Assembly (NCBI GenBank): GCA_012800145.1 | Contig: JAAZJW010000011.1 | Span: 1-19,747 of the forward strand | Direction: 5' to 3' | Source: Clostridiales bacterium | Lineage (GTDB): Bacteria > Bacillota > Clostridia > Peptostreptococcales > Natronincolaceae | Length of the DNA stretch: 19,747 nt | Part shown: in pieces, positions 8,213 to 14,518 of the stretch | Layout: the number at the start of each line of letters is the position of its first letter | Numbering within the stretch: position 1 is the stretch's first letter | Made by a program: the position numbers and the translations under genes | Notes under the pieces: generated by a model | What the model saw: the letters and a program-made list of their open reading frames with translations, nothing else | Database searches by the model: none | Told to the model about the DNA's origin: nothing

Positions 8213-8647
8213 TTATTTTAACATAGCACTCACAAACCAGATATTTTTGCTGAGATATGCTACATAATCTTCAAATAAGGCTACAGTCTCAAAATCTCCT
8301 TCTTCATCTGCCGTATTTCTAATTTTTGTTCCCAGTTCTCTCATTGTTTCTAAATCTTTTTTAACAATTTCCAAGGACTCTACTATAGAAAAATCCTTTG
8401 CTTTAATTTCTCCCACAGTGGCATTTTCCAGATATTCAGCCATTGTGGACAACGGCATTTCATTTTTTGTTTTTAGCAATTCTGCTACTTCATCAAAATC
8501 CTCAAATGTTTTGTCATACAGTTCCTCTGTAAAATTATGTACACGCATGAAATTTCTGCCCACCACATTCCAGTGGACATTATGAAATTTCACGGTCAGT
8601 ACAGCTAGATTTGATAAATATTGTTGTAGTAATTTAAAATGTTTCAT
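8213..8647 (-). CDS. dps: Dps-family ferritin-like protein
   Basis: Dps proteins form 12-subunit shells that oxidise ferrous iron with hydrogen peroxide, store the iron and protect DNA under stress. The 144-residue length is slightly short but usual for small Firmicute members. The signature F-H-N-V-H-W-N-V-V-G-R-N-F is at 21-33, and the ferroxidase ligands H25, H37, D52 and E56 have the same spacing as H31, H43, D58 and E62 of Listeria Dps. There is no long basic N-terminal tail, so direct DNA binding is not expected. The start is supported by AAGGAGGA (plus-strand complement at 8652-8660), and a promoter is proposed about 100 bases upstream. It is a single-gene unit facing the terminator shared with the cyclase gene. 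I looked for a PerR box upstream and saw only a poor match. Confidence 0.93.
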   Translation of the reverse strand: MKHFKLLQQYLSNLAVLTVKFHNVHWNVVGRNFMRVHNFTEELYDKTFEDFDEVAELLKTKNEMPLSTMAEYLENATVGEIKAKDFSIVESLEIVKKDLETMRELGTKIRNTADEEGDFETVALFEDYVAYLSKNIWFVSAMLK

Positions 8648-8745
8648 CGTAATCCTCCTTAATATTTTTAATCATGTTGCCTTACAACTATTTGTATATC
8701 TTATGCCGGCGTGGAAAGAAATGTAATAGTTGTGTATTCTATACT

Positions 8746-8751
8746 ATTATA
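8746..8751 (-). promoter_or_regulatory. Extended -10 promoter of dps
   Basis: Read on the minus strand this is TGGTATAAT, a perfect TATAAT with the TGn extension, about 98 bases before the dps start. The -35 region is poor, which the extended -10 could offset. Confidence 0.5.
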
Positions 8752-8822
8752 CCACTATTTCATTTATTTAAACTATCTATATTATAGTTTAATGGTAATT
8801 GTTTATGGCATGGGGCCTCGGG

Positions 8823-8851
8823 TTGATAAACGCTATGACTTGATGTAAACT
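8823..8851 (+). promoter_or_regulatory. Possible promoter of the cas7-like gene
   Basis: TTGATA (8823-8828, 5 of 6 to consensus), a 17-base spacer and TAAACT (8846-8851, 4 of 6) lie about 70 bases before the ATG. A 13-base palindrome, GGTGCCCGGCACC, follows at 8878-8890 in the would-be leader, where it could form a hairpin or bind a regulator. No other feature is seen in the 8648-8920 gap. Confidence 0.35.
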
Positions 8852-8920
8852 TAAATACAAGTAAACATCGGATAAAAGGTGCCCGGCACCGATAATAAAA
8901 AAGAAAGGTGGCGTCAACCA

Positions 8921-9724
8921 ATGGAAATTATGGGATTAACTATGGCAATAATATTTCAAATAGAAAGTCCTGATGATGAAAAAACCAGTGAAAATATTAA
9001 ATCCCGCAGGAGGATAATAGATGGGAAATTGTACCGGCATACCTACATACCTATACAGACATTAAGGCATAATCTTATAAACCAGATAGGAATGGATCAT
9101 GAGGAAATAGGAACCGACAAAACGGCGCTGCAGCTTGATCCGAAGGCAACTATAGACAAGTATCCCGAAATAGACCTCTTCGGATATGTAAAAAAGGCCG
9201 AGGAACAAAAAATACGTCTGGCAATAGTAAGGCTTTCGAATGCTGTATCTCTGGAAAGCCTCGAGGGTGAAGATGGAATTAAGAGGACCTACTATACATA
9301 TACGATATCTGCCGATTTAGATAAGGTGGGTACAGATGAAAACGATGATATTGAAATAGAAAACACAGAAAAAAAGGATAGGGTTATAAACTTGCTTGAT
9401 ACCATAAGGCATTTACATATGGATGTTAATGAAGAGGAAAAAGAGCTGGAACCGCTGTTTGTTATAGGTGGCGTGTATGATTTTGAGGATGCAATTTTTC
9501 ATGATATTTTGGGGGTGGAAAACAATAAGGTAGACATAGATAAGATAAGAAATGTATTAAAAAACGTGCCATATGAAAATGTGGAATTAGATACCCATTG
9601 CGGATTAGCAAAGGGATTTTTTGATAACGACAACGAAATAATAGAAAAATTAGGTGCAAAATCCATATCTGAATATTTTGAGATAATCAAAGATAAGGTT
9701 ATAAACTATTATAAAGACAACTAG
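8921..9724 (+). CDS. cas7: Orphan Cas7-family protein (Cst2/DevR type, type I-B-like)
   Basis: Cas7 proteins of type I-B systems form the RNA-binding backbone of the Cascade surveillance complex. Family features visible here are an N-terminal strand L-T-M-A-I-I-F (6-12), the T-Y-I-P-I-Q-T-L-R-H segment (41-50) matching the conserved Y-I-S-R-Q-A-L-R region, P-E-I-D-L-F-G-Y (82-89), R-L-S-N-A-V-S-L-E (104-112), T-Y-Y-T-Y (123-127) and L-F-V-I-G-G-V-Y-D (179-187). At 267 residues it is a little shorter than most Cst2 proteins. I chose ATG 8921, nine bases after GAAAGGTGG; the GTG at 8879 lies in a palindrome without a binding site. The frame is intact. No cas3, cas5, cas6, cas8, adaptation gene or array is within the window; neighbours are dps and a nitroreductase facing the other way. 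It may be a relic or have taken a new role. Identification rests on remembered motifs. Confidence 0.75.
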   Translation: MEIMGLTMAIIFQIESPDDEKTSENIKSRRRIIDGKLYRHTYIPIQTLRHNLINQIGMDHEEIGTDKTALQLDPKATIDKYPEIDLFGYVKKAEEQKIRLAIVRLSNAVSLESLEGEDGIKRTYYTYTISADLDKVGTDENDDIEIENTEKKDRVINLLDTIRHLHMDVNEEEKELEPLFVIGGVYDFEDAIFHDILGVENNKVDIDKIRNVLKNVPYENVELDTHCGLAKGFFDNDNEIIEKLGAKSISEYFEIIKDKVINYYKDN

Positions 9725-9770
9725 ACAAAAATAAATAATGAAGTTTTAATCATAAGGGAATTAAAAATGA

Positions 9771-9816
9771 GATTCCTCGGGGGCCAAACTTATTCTGCTT
9801 GTCTCGGAATGACAAA
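9771..9816 (+). repeat. Interspersed ~44-bp repeat, copy A
   Basis: Copy A starts GATTCCTCGGGGG and ends CTCGGAATGACA. It is about 74% identical to copy B at 10634-10677 and is related to the inverted copy at 9851-9894. Its ends pair as ATTCC with GGAAT. It lies 46 bases after the cas7-like gene. Confidence 0.7.
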
Positions 9817-9841
9817 ACTACGATATTTTTGCGGTAATCAC

Positions 9842-9958
9842 ATAACAGGATGTCATCCTGAAATGGACAGTATAAATGGACCCCGTGAAGGATCCCGATT
9901 TTAGAATTTCCTGCCGGTATTCAGAACAATATAACAGGATGTTATCCTGCAACAGACA
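9842..9958 (+). repeat. Two 28-bp direct repeats with palindromic cores
   Basis: The unit at 9842-9869 begins ATAACAGGATGTCATCCTG and recurs at 9931-9958 with 24 of 28 bases identical. Each unit contains a 15-base palindrome, CAGGATG-n-CATCCTG in the first and the same with one G-T change in the second. The first unit overlaps the start of repeat copy C. Confidence 0.6.
9851..9894 (-). repeat. Interspersed ~44-bp repeat, copy C (inverted)
   Basis: Read on the minus strand it starts GATCCTTCACGGGGTCC and ends TTTCAGGATGACA, clearly the same element as copy B. Its ends pair as ATCCT with AGGAT. Confidence 0.65.
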
Positions 9959-9960
9959 TT

Positions 9961-9995
9961 AAAACAACAGGTGGTAATATATATTACCACCTGTT
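9961..9995 (-). terminator. 30-base perfect palindrome acting as nitroreductase terminator
   Basis: Bases 9966-9995 form a perfect inverted repeat (arms AACAGGTGGTAATAT and its complement). The stop codon and last residues of the minus-strand nitroreductase lie inside it. On the minus strand the hairpin is followed by GTTTTAATG, a short T-run, so it fits an intrinsic terminator that overlaps coding sequence. Confidence 0.7.
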
Positions 9996-10493
9996 ATAAT
10001 GAATCTTATCTTCGTTATATCTGTCTATGGCTGATTTTTTCTCATCCTTTACACCTACCACAACCATTCCAACAGGTATAATATGCTCAGGCAGGTTTAG
10101 GACATTTACCGTGCCTTCCAGCAGGTGTTCCCTCGGATAAATACCGCACCAGACAGCCCCCAGACCTAGGCCATGGGCAGCTAACAGTATATTTTGTATA
10201 GAAGCGGAACAATCGGATATGAGAAATCCGAACACGTCTTGTTTTGTCTTATCGCCGCATACTATTATGCCGCAGCCTGCCTGAGGCAGCATCTTTGCAT
10301 GTCCATGAAATTCTACAATTTTTTCTATAATTTCAGCGTCCCTTACTACAACATATTCCCTAGGCTCAAGATTATGAGCTGACGGAGCCTGAAAACCGGC
10401 TTTCAATATAGTCTTCAAATCCCGGTCATCGATAGGTTCTCCTGTAAATTTGCGTATACTCCTTCTCGAACTAATAGCTTCCAAAACCTTCAT
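9984..10493 (-). CDS. Nitroreductase-family FMN-dependent oxidoreductase
   Basis: Members of this family bind FMN and reduce nitro compounds, quinones or flavins with NAD(P)H; the natural substrate cannot be told from sequence. The 169-residue length is typical of the short subfamily. The FMN phosphate-binding motif S-R-R-S-I-R-K-F is at 8-15, P-S-A-H-N-L-E-P at 37-44, the central S-A-S-I-Q-N-I-L-L-A-A-H-G-L-G-L-G segment at 96-112 and I-P-V-G-M-V-V-V-G near 139-147. The C-terminal H-Y-N-R-W matches the usual end of this subfamily. AGAGGGGTGG stands 6 bases before the ATG, and a good sigma-A type promoter is further upstream. It is transcribed alone, towards the cas7-like gene. Nothing suggests damage or a link with Cas7. 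Confidence 0.92.
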   Translation of the reverse strand: MKVLEAISSRRSIRKFTGEPIDDRDLKTILKAGFQAPSAHNLEPREYVVVRDAEIIEKIVEFHGHAKMLPQAGCGIIVCGDKTKQDVFGFLISDCSASIQNILLAAHGLGLGAVWCGIYPREHLLEGTVNVLNLPEHIIPVGMVVVGVKDEKKSAIDRYNEDKIHYNRW

Positions 10494-10539
10494 AAATAGC
10501 CACCCCTCTATTGTTATTTTTATAAATCCCCGGTACCAT

Positions 10540-10568
10540 ATTGTACCATGTCAGGTATCAAATATCAA
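10540..10568 (-). promoter_or_regulatory. Promoter of the nitroreductase gene
   Basis: On the minus strand: TTGATA (-35, at 10568-10563), a 17-base spacer ending TGG, then TACAAT (-10, at 10545-10540). Spacing is optimal and the -10 is extended. The start codon is about 47 bases downstream. Confidence 0.65.
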
Positions 10569-10633
10569 GAATCAGGGCCCCGGGCTGTGATAATTGTTAT
10601 TTTAAGCAATTTGAATGGGCCTTAAGGGACTTA

Positions 10634-10677
10634 GATCCTTCGGGGGTCAAACTTATACTGAACTTCTCAGGATGACA
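10634..10677 (+). repeat. Interspersed ~44-bp repeat, copy B
   Basis: It starts GATCCTTCGGGGGTC and ends CTTCTCAGGATGACA, with ends pairing as ATCCT and AGGAT. It lies just after the stop of the minus-strand lipoprotein gene. All three copies lie between the cas7-like gene and this lipoprotein gene. Confidence 0.7.
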
Positions 10678-10684
10678 AATGTAT

Positions 10685-11722
10685 TTATTTTTGTGTTTCG
10701 AATGTATCCTGAATAAGTTTAATATTTTTGATAACAATGGGGGCTTTTATTTGACTCAAATAAAAATTTTTATCTGTTAGTTGTTCCTCTAAATCTTCTA
10801 TTGATAATTCGAATTTTTTAAGTATATCCTCAGAATTCTTTTTTATGAGATCACGCCTCATGGAATCGCCGGTTTTACGAATTTCATTCAAATGTTCCAT
10901 AGCCCCTGCATAATCATCAGTGGCCGCAGACAAAATCACAGCCCTTGTATGGTAATACATTTTATAAACGTCATGATTGCCCATGCCGTCAAAATATCCC
11001 CTGAAATTAGCTGTAATTTCTGTTAATTTGTTAGCCGGTTTTATGCTGTCAAGTCTTTTCTTATCCATAACAGATAGGGTTAAATCATTCAGTGTCTTTT
11101 CAAAATCTTTTGTTTTTTCCGAGGATGTTTTTTCTACAGGCAACTGTGCCTCCAGGACATTCCATTTTTTATGTACCTTTGTAACATTATCGTTTATTTT
11201 GGTCCATACAGTATTAATGTCCGATGGTGTAGTTGTGCTTTCGGAAAAACTACCCTTCACCTCATTTGCTTCCAAGAGGGGAATAATAATTTCATTTTCC
11301 ATAATCAATTCCTGCATACCTACCGGTTCTTTTATTTCTGTCGAAGTGTCTTCACCGGTAGCCTCGGGTTGTTTTTCTTCCTTTGTCTTTTTGGTGCTTT
11401 CCTTTTTCTTTTTATTTTTCTTGGCCTTATCCGATTTGCTCAGTATAATCGGTTTTGCGGAAGCTGCTATACTTGCAGTCTCCTTGGCCTTAAGGGCTTT
11501 TTCTTCTTTAATAGCCTTTTCTATACCTGCTACCGAATCTAAATCATACATAATTTTTAGAACCTCATCTTCAAGTTCTGTTAGGACTTTCGGTGTTTTG
11601 GGCAGATTTTCCTTTTTGCTGATGTCAGGTTTTTGTGCGCCTTTCTTACAACCTATTAAAATAAATATGATAAGTAAAAATGGTATTAGCTTATAATTTT
11701 TATATGTACATTTTTTTGTCAT
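10685..11722 (-). CDS. Lys-rich lipoprotein of unknown function
   Basis: I do not recognise this 345-residue protein. It has a lipoprotein signal peptide: basic start, hydrophobic stretch (about 12-24) and lipobox L-I-G-C with C25 as the lipidated residue, so it should be anchored to the outer face of the membrane. Residues 27-110 are rich in Lys, Ala and Glu; the segment near 95-120 is almost all Lys/Glu/Thr and looks disordered, perhaps a wall-spanning linker or binding to anionic wall polymers. The remaining 200 residues are predicted mostly helical and charged, without Cys or clear motifs. AGAGGTG precedes the ATG. It is a single minus-strand gene, diverging from acpS; a TTGTCGAAA site lies between the two. 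The 239-residue antisense frame over it lacks a binding site and is a shadow. Confidence 0.82.
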   Translation of the reverse strand: MTKKCTYKNYKLIPFLLIIFILIGCKKGAQKPDISKKENLPKTPKVLTELEDEVLKIMYDLDSVAGIEKAIKEEKALKAKETASIAASAKPIILSKSDKAKKNKKKKESTKKTKEEKQPEATGEDTSTEIKEPVGMQELIMENEIIIPLLEANEVKGSFSESTTTPSDINTVWTKINDNVTKVHKKWNVLEAQLPVEKTSSEKTKDFEKTLNDLTLSVMDKKRLDSIKPANKLTEITANFRGYFDGMGNHDVYKMYYHTRAVILSAATDDYAGAMEHLNEIRKTGDSMRRDLIKKNSEDILKKFELSIEDLEEQLTDKNFYLSQIKAPIVIKNIKLIQDTFETQK

Positions 11723-11808
11723 TTCTTCACCTCTATATATATGTTTACCAAATTATTAAAAAACATTACACAAAATAGCAGGAATATTTAAAAGGGTTTA
11801 CGCTTATA

Positions 11809-11817
11809 TTGTCGAAA
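11809..11817 (+). promoter_or_regulatory. Possible Spo0A box between the lipoprotein gene and acpS
   Basis: TTGTCGAAA matches the Spo0A box (TTGTCGAA core) and lies in the 198-base divergent region, 112 bases before acpS and 87 bases before the lipoprotein start. A related TGTCGAA is at 560-566 before the first kinase. A 7-8 base match is weak evidence by itself. No clear sigma-A promoter was found in this gap. Confidence 0.3.
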
Positions 11818-11920
11818 CTAATACTTAAGATGAAAGCAGGAATTCATGTAAAAAACCTGTTTTAAAAATATATAAAAAGTGATATTATATTAGTGGCATT
11901 ATATTATATGGGGTGGCTGA

Positions 11921-12289
11921 ATGATTAAAGGGATAGGGATTGATATTATAGAGATCGACAGAATAAAAGAGGCAATAACAAAAAATAGTAAGTTCATGGA
12001 CAGAATATTTACTATAAACGAAAGAGAAGCATTTAAAAAGAAAAACCATTCCCCACAGACCATAGCAGGATATTTTGCAGCTAAAGAAGCGGTATCCAAG
12101 GCGTTGGGTACAGGGATAAGAAATATGCGGTGGAAGGATATAGAAATATCCAATGATTCTCTGGGTAAACCTTGTGTGACATTATATAATAATGCTAAAA
12201 ATCTGGCATATAGTATGAGTATAGAGAAAATACTGGTGTCGATATCCCATAGCAGGGAAAACGCTATTGCTTTGGCTATGGCCGTCTAA
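11921..12289 (+). CDS. acpS: Holo-[acyl-carrier-protein] synthase
   Basis: AcpS moves the 4'-phosphopantetheine group from coenzyme A to a serine of apo-ACP, switching on fatty acid synthesis. The 122-residue length is standard. The N-terminal signature G-I-G-I-D-I-I-E-I-D-R holds the Mg-binding D8, and Y-F-A-A-K-E-A-V-S-K-A-L-G-T-G-I (51-66) holds E56; both are intact, as is the C-terminal S-I-S-H-S-R-E-N-A-I-A-L-A. The ATG follows GGGGTGG by 6 bases. The next gene starts 27 bases after its stop. The acpS - lipoprotein - alr - mazEF order is the same as in Bacillus subtilis (ydcB-ydcC-alr-ndoAI-ndoA), which supports all five calls. Confidence 0.97.
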   Translation: MIKGIGIDIIEIDRIKEAITKNSKFMDRIFTINEREAFKKKNHSPQTIAGYFAAKEAVSKALGTGIRNMRWKDIEISNDSLGKPCVTLYNNAKNLAYSMSIEKILVSISHSRENAIALAMAV

Positions 12290-12316
12290 TTCTTCATAAA
12301 GAAAGGGAGGAATTGA

Positions 12317-12940
12317 ATGAAATTCCGGAAGGTTATGTTTTTGCTGATTGTGGTTGTTATTGCTGCAACCGGCTGTGGAAACCCTTCGGATGAGAAAGCG
12401 TATTATAAGGCACATAAGAAAATGATGGAAATAAAAAGCTATGAGGCTACTGTTAAGATATCAAGTTATACGGGGGACAGTACCAGGGAATACAAGTTTA
12501 GTCAGATGTTTCAATATCCGGACAAATATAGGTTGGAGGTAATTTCACCAAGCGACTTTAAGGGGAATGTAACTGTATATAACGGTAAAGTTGCCTGGAT
12601 TAAACATCCTGCGATTAATCAAGTTTGGAAAATGGATAACTTTGAGCAGTCAAATGAACAGTTGATGTTTGTTGGGCATTTTTTGAAAAATTTTGTGAAC
12701 TCAGAAAATAGTAATTATCATAAAGAAAAAATTAATGGACAAAATAGTATAGTAATTACTACAGAAGTGCCCGGTGGTAATCCTCACTTTTATAAGCAAA
12801 GACTTTGGGTTAGAATAGGTGACTATACCCCTATACAGCTTAGTGTTATGGATGAACAAGAAAAATCAAAGTTTGAAGTTTATTTCGAAGATTTTAAAAT
12901 AAATCCAAAACTAGATGAAAAGCTATTTTATTTGGACTGA
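12317..12940 (+). CDS. LolA-fold lipoprotein, YdcC/GerS-like
   Basis: This 207-residue predicted lipoprotein has signal peptide residues 1-19 and lipobox A-T-G-C with C20. The rest resembles the LolA/LppX half-barrel fold: M-M-E-I-K-S-Y-E-A-T-V-K-I, Q-M-F-Q-Y-P-D-K-Y-R-L-E-V, a G-N-V-T-V-Y-N-G-K-V-A-W turn, and late strands ending in F-E-V-Y-F-E-D-F-K-I. It sits where YdcC is in B. subtilis. In Clostridioides difficile the related lipoprotein GerS, needed for spore cortex hydrolysis, is encoded beside an alanine racemase gene. A germination or envelope role is therefore plausible but is taken from context. GGGAGG precedes the ATG at 12317. It is 25 bases upstream of alr and probably co-transcribed. 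Confidence 0.78.
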   Translation: MKFRKVMFLLIVVVIAATGCGNPSDEKAYYKAHKKMMEIKSYEATVKISSYTGDSTREYKFSQMFQYPDKYRLEVISPSDFKGNVTVYNGKVAWIKHPAINQVWKMDNFEQSNEQLMFVGHFLKNFVNSENSNYHKEKINGQNSIVITTEVPGGNPHFYKQRLWVRIGDYTPIQLSVMDEQEKSKFEVYFEDFKINPKLDEKLFYLD

Positions 12941-12965
12941 ATAGAGTCAAACAAGGGGTAGAAAA

Positions 12966-14141
12966 ATGATTACGGAAAAGGACCTGAGACCTGTATGGGC
13001 AGAAATAGACTTGGACAAAATAAAGCATAATGTCGGTGAGGTAAAAAAAATAGTTAAAAACGGCACTATAATTTGTGCTGTTGTAAAAGCTGATGCTTAT
13101 GGCCATGGAGTAATAGAAATCGGGGATACATTATTAAAAAACGGCGTGGATCGTTTTGCTGTATCTACCTTGGAAGAGGCAATACAGTTAAGGAATAACG
13201 GCTATACAAGGACGCCTATTATTATTCTGGGACACACACCGGAGGGACACGGGGAAGCGGTAGTAGATAATAACATTATTCAAACCATTTATACCTATAA
13301 CCAGGCACTGTATTTTTCAAATCTTGCAAAAGAAAGGCATAAGGAAGCGACAATACACCTAAAACTTGACACAGGAATGTCGAGGTTGGGGTTTTTGTTA
13401 AATCCCCAATCCTTAAATGATATAAAAAAGATATTTGAACTGCCTAATTTGGTGGTTGAGGGTATTTTTACTCACTTAGCCACAGCCGGTGAAATAAACA
13501 AGGACTATACTTATAAACAATTTTACATGTTCATGGATTTTGTTGACCGGCTTGAGAAGGAAGGGTATTCAATACCTATAAAACATATTTCCAATAGCGC
13601 CGCAGTTATAGATTTGCCTGAAATGAATCTGGATATGGTAAGGACCGGAATAATACTTTATGGATTATATCCGTCTGATCATGTTAACAGGGAAAAAGTT
13701 AAATTAAAACAGGCTATGGAATTAAAAGCCAGGGTTTCCCATGTGAAGGTTTTATCAAAGGGCCTTGGTATCAGTTACGGTTCAAAGTATACTACATCCG
13801 ATAATGAAAAAATAATTACAATTCCTATAGGCTATGCGGACGGATATACAAGAGCATTATCCGGAAAGGCGAAAGTAATTGTGGGTGGGCATAAAATACC
13901 GATTGTGGGCGACATTTGCATGGATCAGTGTATGGCAAATGCTACAAATTTGGATATTAAAACCGGGGATGAGGTGATACTATACAGCAGTAATAGTGAA
14001 AGCGGTATTACCATAGATGATATTGCCGACAAAATTGGAACTATCAATTATGAGGTTATATGTATGTTGGGTAAAAGGGTTCCTAGGGTTTATTTGGAAA
14101 ATAATAACCTTTTACATATTAAGGACAATTTGTTAATATAG
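12966..14141 (+). CDS. alr: Alanine racemase
   Basis: Alr is a PLP enzyme interconverting L- and D-alanine and supplies D-Ala for peptidoglycan. The length, 391 residues, is normal. The PLP lysine is K41 in A-V-V-K-A-D-A-Y-G-H-G. The second catalytic base is Y271 in G-I-S-Y-G-S-K-Y-T. K133 in H-L-K-L-D-T-G-M-S-R-L-G matches the carbamylated lysine of the family, with R140 near the PLP pyridine. G-D-I-C-M-D-Q-C-M (315-323) is the usual substrate-site loop. The family T-H-F-A-x-A-D is altered to T-H-L-A-T-A-G-E, a mild change. AAGGGG precedes the ATG. In many spore formers an alr beside a GerS/YdcC-type gene may also affect alanine-triggered germination, but a purely biosynthetic role is equally likely. 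Confidence 0.97.
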   Translation: MITEKDLRPVWAEIDLDKIKHNVGEVKKIVKNGTIICAVVKADAYGHGVIEIGDTLLKNGVDRFAVSTLEEAIQLRNNGYTRTPIIILGHTPEGHGEAVVDNNIIQTIYTYNQALYFSNLAKERHKEATIHLKLDTGMSRLGFLLNPQSLNDIKKIFELPNLVVEGIFTHLATAGEINKDYTYKQFYMFMDFVDRLEKEGYSIPIKHISNSAAVIDLPEMNLDMVRTGIILYGLYPSDHVNREKVKLKQAMELKARVSHVKVLSKGLGISYGSKYTTSDNEKIITIPIGYADGYTRALSGKAKVIVGGHKIPIVGDICMDQCMANATNLDIKTGDEVILYSSNSESGITIDDIADKIGTINYEVICMLGKRVPRVYLENNNLLHIKDNLLI

Positions 14142-14171
14142 AAGTATGGATTTTTGTGAATCAGTATAATC

Positions 14172-14204
14172 TTATCATAATTATGAAAAACTTATATTAT
14201 CATA
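14172..14204. promoter_or_regulatory. Possible operator before mazE
   Basis: A 12-base perfect palindrome, TCATAATTATGA (14175-14186), overlaps one of two TTATCATA direct repeats (14172-14179 and 14197-14204), 56-70 bases before the antitoxin gene. RHH antitoxins often bind such sites for self-repression. Chance is possible in such AT-rich DNA. Confidence 0.35.
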
Positions 14205-14241
14205 CATATAACTTTCCTTCAATATATTTAGGGGGTGCGGT

Positions 14242-14517
14242 ATGTCTAGTTCAAAACGAATTGTAGTATACCTTCCTGATAGTCTTTTAAAAGAGGTAGA
14301 TAGCATTGTTTCTGTGGAAAAAACAAACCGAAGTCAGTTTGTTTGCAAGGCAATGAGATTATATATTAGGAAGAGGAGTAGAATGGAACTGAATGAACAG
14401 ATGAAAAATGGCTATCGAGAGATGGGTGAAATTAATCTGGCATTAGCTGAGTTAGGGCTAAGTTTAGATATGTCCTCACTGGAGTCCTACGAAGCCGAGA
14501 TGGCGGAGTGTGAATAG
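14242..14517 (+). CDS. ndoAI: MazE/NdoAI-type ribbon-helix-helix antitoxin
   Basis: This 91-residue antitoxin is of the B. subtilis NdoAI (MazE) type. The N-terminal ribbon K-R-I-V-V-Y-L-P-D-S-L-L-K-E-V-D (5-20) and helix R-S-Q-F-V-C-K-A-M-R-L-Y-I (30-42) form the RHH DNA-binding fold. The C-terminal part has G-Y-R-E-M-G-E-I-N-L-A-L-A-E (57-70), which in this family lies in the toxin-binding groove of MazF. GGGGGTG precedes the ATG. It ends one base before the toxin start, so translation is coupled. It would neutralise the toxin and may repress its own promoter, for which a palindrome upstream is a candidate. Confidence 0.93.
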   Translation: MSSSKRIVVYLPDSLLKEVDSIVSVEKTNRSQFVCKAMRLYIRKRSRMELNEQMKNGYREMGEINLALAELGLSLDMSSLESYEAEMAECE

Positions 14518-14518
14518 A

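Noticed and set aside
8700..8800. PerR box upstream of dps
   Set aside because: The best match to TTATAATnATTATAA that I could find agrees at only about 8 of 14 positions, not better than chance in such AT-rich DNA.
8879..8920. Upstream GTG start for the cas7-like gene
   Set aside because: It lies inside the GGTGCCCGGCACC palindrome with no binding site. ATG 8921 has GAAAGGTGG at good spacing and gives the expected N-terminal strand.
9725..9983. CRISPR array after the cas7-like gene
   Set aside because: Only two diverged 28-bp units with a 61-base gap, and the gap is explained by another repeat element. No regular repeat-spacer pattern is present.
10977..11696. 239-codon plus-strand open frame opposite the lipoprotein gene
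   Set aside because: No ribosome binding site. It is rich in Ser/Phe/Leu, as expected for the complement of Lys/Glu-rich coding sequence, while the minus-strand frame has a lipobox and a good binding site.
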